5,654 nucleotides of DNA from an uncultured Neisseriaceae bacterium (GTDB taxonomy: Bacteria; Pseudomonadota; Gammaproteobacteria; Burkholderiales; UBA11063): the NCBI GenBank assembly GCA_903891375.1, contig CAITEL010000090.1, forward strand, positions 1 to 5,654. Direction: 5' to 3'. The position numbers were made by a program, and so were the translations under genes. The notes beneath the pieces were generated by a model. It was not told the DNA's origin. It searched no databases and worked only from the letters and a program-made list of their open reading frames with translations. Shown here one piece after another: positions 1 through 4,657 of the stretch. Position 1 is the first letter of the stretch; each line of letters opens with the position of its first letter.

Positions 1-74
1 GCATCAACATATGGGTTACCAGCAAAAGCGACTACACAAGAGCCAGCCAATATTATAGTTAAGATTTTTTTCAT
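1..74 (-). CDS. N-terminus of an exported protein of unknown function (partial)
   Basis: The minus strand opens with ATG at 74-72 and stays open for 24 codons to the window edge, so only the N-terminus is seen. The peptide is a textbook signal sequence: a basic start (MKK), a hydrophobic core (ILTIILAGSCVVAF), then AFA followed by GNPYVDA, which fits signal peptidase I cleavage after residue 18. A Cys at residue 13 is preceded by A-G-S, which is not a good lipobox and lies too early, so a lipoprotein is less likely. A GGGA stretch lies 6-9 bases before the ATG and could serve as ribosome binding site, and a TATAAT box lies upstream at 122-117. The mature protein is outside the window, so its function (periplasmic or outer membrane) cannot be told. 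It is transcribed divergently from ratA, across the inserted DNA. Confidence 0.8.
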   Translation of the reverse strand, partial: MKKILTIILAGSCVVAFAGNPYVD

Positions 75-116
75 GTTAATCCCTTAAAAAATATCTATTG
101 ATTCATTAAAGGTAAC

Positions 117-147
117 ATTATACTACTTTTATTGTATATTCATTCAA
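117..147 (-). promoter_or_regulatory. Candidate sigma70-type promoter for the exported-protein gene
   Basis: Read on the minus strand, a perfect TATAAT lies at 122-117. The best -35 candidate is TTGAAT at 147-142, with a long 19-bp spacer. Transcription would start near 110 and give a leader of about 35 nt before the ATG at 74. The -10 is convincing; the -35 is weak and overlaps the end of the 17-bp repeat at 127-143. Confidence 0.45.
127..143 (+). repeat. 17-bp direct repeat, left copy
   Basis: ttttattgtatattcat here is identical to 1602-1618 in the same orientation. Allowing one mismatch, the match extends to 21 bp (123-143 against 1598-1618). The two copies flank the whole transposase-bearing block, so they resemble a long target duplication or a recombination footprint. 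Confidence 0.8.
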
Positions 148-173
148 CTCATTTCTAGTTTCTAAAACAGAAA
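146..173 (+). repeat. Degenerate, internally deleted copy of the IS inverted repeat
   Basis: Positions 146-162 match the start of the 71-bp inverted repeat (346-362) at 16 of 17 bases. Positions 150-173 match 411-434, the inner end of that repeat plus its 18-bp continuation, at 22 of 24. The piece therefore looks like 346-434 with about 60 bp lost between two short CATTT-TAG direct repeats (351 and 411). It suggests an earlier, decayed element end next to the intact one. Confidence 0.55.
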
Positions 174-345
174 TTCGGCGTTGTTACATAAATATTTCAT
201 CTTACAAAAATTGCGTAGAGCCACCACCGTAAAAATCCCAATTTTGCCTACCAGCATAGATAGCCACACTATGACAAAAATACCCCAAAATCTTTTATCT
301 TATTTGCCTAAATTGATTTTGGGACTGGCCAACTACTTTTTCGAG
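174..345. other. Gene-free segment, possibly the remnant of another IS end
   Basis: No convincing gene is seen. An open frame at 181-387 on the plus strand runs into the inverted repeat, has no ribosome binding site and resembles no family I know. On the minus strand a short hydrophobic frame ends near 160 but has a stop upstream and no start context. The sequence GGCGTTGTTACATAAAT at 177-193 resembles, from memory, the GGCTTTGTTGCATAAAT-like ends of some IS5/IS903-type elements (2 differences). I find no matching opposite end in the window. This is at most a decayed IS fragment. Confidence 0.25.
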
Positions 346-416
346 CAACTCATTTATAGTTTTATTTATCCAGTAAATCATTGTTAAATATAAGTTTATC
401 CCTATATTATCATTTC
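346..416 (+). repeat. 71-bp terminal inverted repeat, left copy
   Basis: This is an exact reverse complement of 1516-1586. The match stops sharply at both sides (345/1587 and 417/1515 differ). It contains two direct TTTATCC heptamers starting at 365 and 395, 30 bp apart, and an inward-facing promoter-like pair at 381-408. Confidence 0.95.
381..408 (+). promoter_or_regulatory. Inward promoter-like sequence in the left inverted repeat
   Basis: TTGTTA (381-386), a 16-bp spacer and TATATT (403-408) form a plausible sigma70 promoter reading rightward into the gene-free 417-619 stretch. It is the mirror image of the transposase promoter candidate in the right repeat. It would run antisense toward the 3' end of the transposase gene. 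No gene is in position to use it. Confidence 0.3.
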
Positions 417-619
417 TAGTTTCGAAAACAAAAAATTAAGCGGAAGTTCAAAAATTTCCACATTTTAAAATTTATTGAATAAAATCGAAGGAAATGCTGC
501 GAATATATTGAAAGTAGGTGATTTTATGTTGAAAATGTCTAATTTAGAACGTGACTACCCCTCGAGTCTATAAACTCGCTAAAAAATAATCCATCGTTAA
601 TGTATTCTAGAGTTTGGTG
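417..619. other. Gene-free stretch between the left inverted repeat and the transposase stop
   Basis: This 203-bp AT-rich stretch is the untranslated 3' side of the IS. It holds no open frame with a start context. The first 18 bp (417-434) continue the similarity to 156-173. A small hairpin, CGAGT (563-567) with ACTCG (574-578) and a 6-base loop, has too short a stem to call a terminator. Confidence 0.5.
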
Positions 620-1486
620 CTAGATTCTACAAAAATGCCGTAAATTAATCATGGTGTATGCTAATGTTTTTAATCCATAATGAATTTCGCTAATGAATTC
701 AAAACGAAGTAATAGTCTTTTAAATTTGTCTTCCCAAGCAAACACACGCTCAATAGTACGAAAGCGTTCTTTATAAATAGCTTGACTGAATATTCTTTTT
801 CGACCACGTTTTGGAGTTTTACGATTGCGTTTGTTTTCATTGATGTTGGGTATCATTTGAGCATTAAATATCATTTTTCTGTTGCTAGCACTATCATATC
901 CACCATCCAAACTCATAATAGACCCAGCAATATTGATACCTAGACATTTAACGATGGTTTTTAATGGTGCAAATGCTTCAGGAAACAATGGGCTTTCATT
1001 ACGATTGCCAGCCGCTGTTATAAATGGGGCTATGATGTTACAGTTACGATCACAAATGGCTACCACTTTATCCCCTTTGTGATGTTTATGACCATTACGC
1101 CCCAAGTTGTCCCCACCTTTTTTAGCAGTAGTGGATGTGCCATCACCATGAAGTACCGCCGTATCTAACAGATTAGACTTATGAAGTCGTTGGATGCTTG
1201 CAGTAAAAGCTTTCGTCATAGAGCCGTTGATAATCCAACGCTTGCAATGTTTAAATATTTGGGAACAACTAATTTCAGGGAAGTTATTGTTATCTTTTTG
1301 AATTGGAAGTTTATGCCATTGGCAACCCGTATGAAGTAAATACAAAATATAATTTAAAACTCGATAAAGTGGTATCTTAATTTTGGGTCCGCGACCCCCT
1401 AATTTTATATGCTCCAAGAAAAATTCATGGAACTGCGATTCGGTTACCTCAACTGGAATTGCTGGGTTTGCTACGTTTTTTGCCAT
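620..1486 (-). CDS. IS5-family DDE transposase, intact
   Basis: This 288-residue protein should bind the element's ends and catalyse its cut-and-paste or copy movement. The N-terminal third (about residues 15-105) has the helical DNA-binding region seen in IS5-type enzymes, including GCQWHKLP at 54-61. The catalytic core shows D115 (HGDGT), D194 (SLDGGYDS) and E246 within RFRTIERVFAW, with the family's NRNE motif at 161-164 and KFKRLLLRFE after the Glu. All three acidic residues are present and the frame has no stop or shift, so the enzyme looks functional. Its length is normal for a single-ORF member. A basic linker rich in Arg and Lys (218-231) precedes the final catalytic block. The ATG at 1486 has only a weak AGG-like site upstream, which would keep expression low. 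A likely promoter lies inside the right inverted repeat (1551-1524). The exact IS5 subgroup is uncertain. Confidence 0.9.
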   Translation of the reverse strand: MAKNVANPAIPVEVTESQFHEFFLEHIKLGGRGPKIKIPLYRVLNYILYLLHTGCQWHKLPIQKDNNNFPEISCSQIFKHCKRWIINGSMTKAFTASIQRLHKSNLLDTAVLHGDGTSTTAKKGGDNLGRNGHKHHKGDKVVAICDRNCNIIAPFITAAGNRNESPLFPEAFAPLKTIVKCLGINIAGSIMSLDGGYDSASNRKMIFNAQMIPNINENKRNRKTPKRGRKRIFSQAIYKERFRTIERVFAWEDKFKRLLLRFEFISEIHYGLKTLAYTMINLRHFCRI

Positions 1487-1515
1487 TGAGTTGTTGCCTA
1501 TATTAAATTATTGTT

Positions 1516-1586
1516 GAAATGATAATATAGGGATAAACTTATATTTAACAATGATTTACTGGATAAATAAAACTATAAATGAGTTG
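1516..1586 (-). repeat. 71-bp terminal inverted repeat, right copy
   Basis: This is an exact reverse complement of 346-416. Two GGATAAA heptamers begin at 1531 and 1561, 30 bp apart (about three helical turns), and could be paired transposase contacts. The outer end is followed by 15 bp and then the right copy of the 17-bp direct repeat. Confidence 0.95.
1524..1551 (-). promoter_or_regulatory. Likely transposase promoter inside the right inverted repeat
   Basis: On the minus strand, TTGTTA (1551-1546), a 16-bp spacer and TATATT (1529-1524; 5 of 6 to consensus) lie upstream of the transposase ATG at 1486. They would give a leader of about 30 nt. A promoter in the terminal repeat would be occluded when transposase binds it, a known way for IS elements to self-limit. 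That consequence is inference. Confidence 0.45.
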
Positions 1587-1601
1587 TTGAATTGGCGCTA
1601 T

Positions 1602-1618
1602 TTTTATTGTATATTCAT
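1602..1618 (+). repeat. 17-bp direct repeat, right copy
   Basis: Identical to 127-143 in the same orientation. It lies just upstream of the ratA -10 box, in the region where a -35 would be. It is therefore part of the ratA promoter region whatever its origin. Confidence 0.8.
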
Positions 1619-1630
1619 CGCTTAAAAGTT

Positions 1631-1639
1631 TGGTATAAT
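1631..1639 (+). promoter_or_regulatory. Extended -10 promoter of the ratA-glp operon
   Basis: TGGTATAAT matches the extended -10 pattern (TGn plus a perfect TATAAT at 1634-1639). At 17-18 bp upstream there is only AT-rich sequence with no good -35, which an extended -10 can tolerate. Transcription would start near 1646, about 40 nt before the ratA ATG at 1686. No GlpR-like palindromic operator is apparent around it. Confidence 0.6.
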
Positions 1640-1685
1640 ACATGCTTGTGATAATAATTACTAAATAAAATACTTCAGGTATCTA

Positions 1686-2126
1686 ATGATAGAAATAAGA
1701 AAAACAGTTATCGTACCTTTTACTGCCGAAACAATGTATAATCTGGTTTCTGATGTAGAAAACTATTCGAAATACCTACCTTGGTGTCGAAAATCTGAGA
1801 TTAGATCTACAAATGCAAATACTACTGAAGGTGCTGTATACATAGAATATTTAAAAGTAAAAACACATTTTGTGACACGGAATACAAACACTCCTTTTTC
1901 AAAAATTGAAATGGAACTTATTGAAGGACCATTTCATAATTTAGATGGATCTTGGGTATTCATACCTTTAGGCGATAAAGGTTGCAAAATTGAATTTTTA
2001 CTCCAATATAAATTTTCTAATTTGATTTTAGAAAAAATAATTGGCCCAGTGTTTAGCTATATCTCTAAAAATATTGTTGATTGCTTTATTAAGGAAGCTC
2101 GTGAATCCAGTAATAGAAAAATTTAA
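1686..2126 (+). CDS. ratA: RatA/COQ10-like START-domain protein
   Basis: This 146-residue protein fills the usual length of the RatA (PasT, COQ10-type polyketide cyclase) family and is one START-like helix-grip domain. Family landmarks are in order: the N-terminal strand IRKTVIVPF, the YLPWC motif (30-34) after V-x-x-VENY, GPFHNLDGSWVF (81-92), GCKIEF (99-104), and a C-terminal helix ending in FIKEARESS. In E. coli RatA was reported to bind the large ribosomal subunit and block 70S formation. Relatives such as Coq10 bind ubiquinone and support respiration, so the role is debated. The ATG has an AGGT site (1677-1680) at good spacing, and an extended -10 lies upstream. It is the first gene of a plus-strand cluster, and its 3' end overlaps rnfH by 26 bp. 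Identification is secure, but the toxin role is not. Confidence 0.92.
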   Translation: MIEIRKTVIVPFTAETMYNLVSDVENYSKYLPWCRKSEIRSTNANTTEGAVYIEYLKVKTHFVTRNTNTPFSKIEMELIEGPFHNLDGSWVFIPLGDKGCKIEFLLQYKFSNLILEKIIGPVFSYISKNIVDCFIKEARESSNRKI

Positions 2127-2415
2127 TATTGAGGTAGCATTTGCTACACCACAAAAACAAAAAATCTATAATATTATGATACATGATGGAATGTCAGTTC
2201 TTGACGCAATATCCATCTCTAACATAAAAAATGAATTCCCTGAATATACCTCATTATTTACTAATCCAGAATCACATATCGGAGTTTTTGGTAAAAAAAT
2301 AAATGTAATTACATATAAGCTAAAAGCAAATGACCGTATTGAAATTTATCGACCACTAAACAAAACGCCAAACCAAAAACGATTAGAGAGGGCAAAAAAT
2401 CTTGAAAACAAATAA
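2101..2415 (+). CDS. rnfH: RnfH/RatB family ubiquitin-like protein
   Basis: A 104-residue member of the RnfH (UPF0125, RatB) family, small beta-grasp proteins that usually sit next to ratA. Family marks are FNIEVAFATPQKQ near the N-terminus, the hydrophobic core VLDAISIS, then IGVFGKKI (60-67), the turn LKANDRIEIYRPL (74-86), and a basic tail with the conserved pattern QKRLERAK. I chose GTG at 2101 because AAGGAAG (2091-2097) lies at ideal distance and the protein then begins right before the family's first strand. A TTG at 2041 would add 20 residues encoded inside ratA with no family support. The 26-bp overlap with ratA implies translational coupling. RnfH was proposed to act in electron transport (Rnf) or as an antitoxin to RatA; neither is well established. 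Confidence 0.9.
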   Translation: MNPVIEKFNIEVAFATPQKQKIYNIMIHDGMSVLDAISISNIKNEFPEYTSLFTNPESHIGVFGKKINVITYKLKANDRIEIYRPLNKTPNQKRLERAKNLENK

Positions 2416-3136
2416 CACCTATAAAGAATTTATGGCTGAGTTTATTGGCACTATGTTCATCTTAATTTTTGGCAATGGCGTATGTGCTATGAATAGCCTA
2501 TTTAATTTAGGTGGTTATGTAAATATAACCTTTGGCTGGGGACTAGGTGTTTTTTTAGGTATCTTAGTTAGCACCCGAATTTCTGGAGCACATTTAAACC
2601 CCGCAATTACCATTGCCCTAGTCATCACTAAGCGTTTTCCATTAAAAAAATCATTGGTATATATTCCTGCACAAATGCTTGGTGGCTTTGTTGGTGCGGC
2701 ATTAGTGTACTATTTCTATCAAGCTAAATTTGCCATTGTTGACCCAACTCTAACTCATAGTGCTGGGATATTTACAACATTCCCTGCTGTAGGCGGTTTT
2801 ATGCCAGGCTTTATGGCCGAAATTATAGCCACATCAGTTTTAGTTTTTGCAATTCTATCTATAATAGAACACTTTACTTCAGATAAAGCACCATTTTTAG
2901 CCCCATTTGCCGTTAGTGGCTTAATTGTTGCCATTGGGATGTCTTTAGGCGGAATGCATGGATACGCTATGAATCCAGCCCGTGATTTTAGCCCACGTTT
3001 ATTTGTGGCCATTATGGGGTTTGCTAATAATGGCTTAACCAATGGCTCCACAATTTGGATTGCCCCATTATTGGGTTCTATCCTAGGTGGTACTCTTGGG
3101 GCAATCATATACGACTTAACGTTAGGCAGAAAGTAA
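2402..3136 (+). CDS. glpF: Glycerol uptake facilitator (aquaglyceroporin)
   Basis: This 244-residue MIP-family inner-membrane channel lets glycerol diffuse into the cell. It has six hydrophobic spans and the two half-helices: HLNPAIT (NPA at 66-68) and MNPARDF (NPA at 191-193). The second motif, with Arg194 and Asp195, marks glycerol-type rather than water-only channels. Trp46 in GWGLGV matches the E. coli GlpF selectivity Trp. The second aromatic (Phe200 in E. coli) is Tyr188 here. The C-terminal tail is shorter than in E. coli (about 281 residues). I prefer TTG at 2402 because GAGAGGG (2386-2392) precedes it at 9 bp and the added 10 residues fit the usual N-tail. The alternative is ATG at 2432 with a weaker site. 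It overlaps rnfH by 14 bp and is followed 26 bp later by glpK, forming one operon. Confidence 0.95.
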   Translation: MKTNNTYKEFMAEFIGTMFILIFGNGVCAMNSLFNLGGYVNITFGWGLGVFLGILVSTRISGAHLNPAITIALVITKRFPLKKSLVYIPAQMLGGFVGAALVYYFYQAKFAIVDPTLTHSAGIFTTFPAVGGFMPGFMAEIIATSVLVFAILSIIEHFTSDKAPFLAPFAVSGLIVAIGMSLGGMHGYAMNPARDFSPRLFVAIMGFANNGLTNGSTIWIAPLLGSILGGTLGAIIYDLTLGRK

Positions 3137-3162
3137 ACACTCTTGATATTTAGGGGAAAAAT

Positions 3163-4656
3163 ATGAATAAATATATTCTAGCGCTCGATCAAGGAACCAC
3201 CAGTTCACGAGCAATATTGTTTGATAAACAAGGCAAAGTAATTAGCCTTAAACAGCAGGAATTTACACAAATATTTCCACAACCTGGGTGGGTAGAGCAC
3301 GACCCTGCAGAAATCTGGTTATCACAATTAACTACGGCTAAACTTGTCATGTCTGCAGCTAATGTTACTAGTGAAGAAATAGCCGCCATTGGAATATCCA
3401 ACCAACGTGAAACTACCGTTATTTGGAATATTGAAACTGGGATTCCGATTTATAATGCTATTGTGTGGCAAGATAGACGAACCGCCGATATAATTGACAA
3501 ACTAAAACAAGCTGGCTTAGCTGATACTTTTAAACAAAAAACTGGACTAGTACTTGATGCTTACTTTTCTGGAACTAAAATCAAATGGATTTTAGATAAT
3601 GTGCCCAATGCACGCACCTTAGCCAAAGAAGGTAAATTAGCTTTTGGAACTATCGATACTTGGCTAATTTGGAATCTAAGCAATAAACGAAACCACGTAA
3701 CTGACGAATCTAATGCCTCACGTACCCTACTTTTTAATATCCATACTGGAGCATGGGACGAAGAACTACTTAAAATACTTGATATACCTCGTGAAATACT
3801 ACCTAAAATTGTGCCGTCATCTGGTGTGATTGCTGAGGCTAGTTCTGGGTTATTCGGTTCAAGAATCCCAATAGCAGGCGTAGCTGGCGATCAGCAAGCT
3901 GCTACATTTGGTAATTTATGTTTAAAACCTGGGATGGTTAAAAATACCTATGGAACTGGTTGTTTTTTATTAATGAATACTGGCGAGACTTCTCAATTAT
4001 CACAAAATAATTTATTAACCACAGTTGGCTGGAATATTAATGGTAAAAGAACATACTGCCTTGAGGGTAGTGTATTTATTGGTGGCGCTGTTACTCAATG
4101 GATACGTGATGGCTTAACTTTTATTCATGATTCTAGCGAAATAGAACAACTAGCTACCAGTGTTCCTGATAATGGTGGTGTAGTTATGGTACCAGCATTT
4201 GCTGGACTTGGAGCACCCTATTGGGATCAGTACGCTCGTGGCTCCATACTTGGTATTACACGCGGGACAACAAGTGCACACATTGCACGAGCTGCACTAG
4301 AATCAATAGCTTTTCAGGTAGCTGACTTAGTAAATGCTATGCAGAATGACTCAAAACAAACGTTGTCTGCGTTACGGGTTGATGGCGGTGCATGTAGAAA
4401 TAATTTCTTAATGCAGTTTCAAGCTGATATACTAAATACTGTGGTTGAACGCCCAGAATGTTTGGAATTAACAGCTTTAGGTGCTGCGTACTTAGCTGGA
4501 ATTGCAGTAGGGTTTTGGCAATCAACTGATGAACTAGAATCTGTATGGAGAATTGAAAAAAGGTTTGAACCAAATATGTCAAACAATACTCGTGAGAAAT
4601 TATTGCATATGTGGCACAAAGCAGTTAAACTTTCTTGTAATTGGATAGAGAGTTAA
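3163..4656 (+). CDS. glpK: Glycerol kinase
   Basis: A full-length (497 residues) FGGY-family kinase that converts glycerol and ATP to glycerol-3-phosphate in the cytoplasm, trapping glycerol that enters through GlpF. Motifs in order: DQGTTSSR (9-16, phosphate loop), NQRETTVIW with the glycerol-binding RE pair (82-83), Tyr134, GDQQAA with catalytic Asp243, NTYGTGCF (261-268, second phosphate motif), [12 protein letters not shown] (344-355), LESIAFQ, LRVDGGA (404-410) and [11 protein letters not shown]. The ATG has a strong AGGGGA site (3152-3157). The stretch matching the E. coli fructose-1,6-bisphosphate loop (GGKGGTR) is SSGLFGSR here, keeping only the last Arg. The C-terminal segment that binds EIIA-Glc in E. 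coli differs. I infer that the enzyme is not controlled in the E. coli way. glpD starts one base after its stop. Confidence 0.97.
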   Translation: MNKYILALDQGTTSSRAILFDKQGKVISLKQQEFTQIFPQPGWVEHDPAEIWLSQLTTAKLVMSAANVTSEEIAAIGISNQRETTVIWNIETGIPIYNAIVWQDRRTADIIDKLKQAGLADTFKQKTGLVLDAYFSGTKIKWILDNVPNARTLAKEGKLAFGTIDTWLIWNLSNKRNHVTDESNASRTLLFNIHTGAWDEELLKILDIPREILPKIVPSSGVIAEASSGLFGSRIPIAGVAGDQQAATFGNLCLKPGMVKNTYGTGCFLLMNTGETSQLSQNNLLTTVGWNINGKRTYCLEGSVFIGGAVTQWIRDGLTFIHDSSEIEQLATSVPDNGGVVMVPAFAGLGAPYWDQYARGSILGITRGTTSAHIARAALESIAFQVADLVNAMQNDSKQTLSALRVDGGACRNNFLMQFQADILNTVVERPECLELTALGAAYLAGIAVGFWQSTDELESVWRIEKRFEPNMSNNTREKLLHMWHKAVKLSCNWIES

Positions 4657-4657
4657 T

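Larger units (their letters stand above)
346..1586 (-). mobile_element. IS5-family insertion sequence with 71-bp perfect inverted repeats
   Basis: The element is defined by a perfect 71-bp inverted repeat (346-416 and 1516-1586) around one transposase gene, for a length of 1,241 bp. Both ends start with CAACTCATTTATAG reading inward. The transposase is intact and the repeats are identical, so the insertion may be recent or still active. No short target duplication is visible directly outside the repeats (CGAG on the left, TTGA on the right). The true transposition ends could therefore differ from these boundaries, or the flanks may have been rearranged. The right end lies about 45 bp from the ratA -10 box. 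The transposase points away from ratA and toward the exported-protein gene. Confidence 0.7.

Noticed and set aside
21..50. Lipoprotein signal (Cys13) in the exported protein
   Set aside because: The residues before Cys are A-G-S rather than L-[AS]-[GA], and the hydrophobic core continues past it to a good AFA cleavage site.
181..387. 68-codon open frame on the plus strand
   Set aside because: Its first codon is TTG with no ribosome binding site, its end lies within the 71-bp inverted repeat, and the product resembles no known family.
563..578. CGAGT/ACTCG hairpin as a terminator
   Set aside because: The stem is only 5 bp and is not followed by a T run on either strand at the right distance.
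605..625. TCTAG/CTAGA hairpin at the transposase stop
   Set aside because: The 5-bp AT-rich stem with a 9-base loop and no T tract is too weak to support a terminator call.
882..1082. Open frame opposite the transposase
   Set aside because: It lies wholly inside the transposase gene on the other strand and has no family features; it is a shadow of the real frame.
2041..2100. Upstream TTG start for rnfH
   Set aside because: It would add 20 residues that overlap ratA and do not fit the family, while GTG at 2101 has an excellent ribosome binding site.
2141..2172. Possible internal promoter for glpF (TTGCTA and TATAAT at 2167-2172)
   Set aside because: The spacer is 20 bp, the -35 is poor, and the site lies inside rnfH about 230 bp before glpF. 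TATAAT occurs often by chance in such AT-rich DNA.
2755..3108. Minus-strand frame inside glpF (and similar ones in glpK and glpD)
   Set aside because: These lie within strongly supported genes and have no start signals or family motifs.
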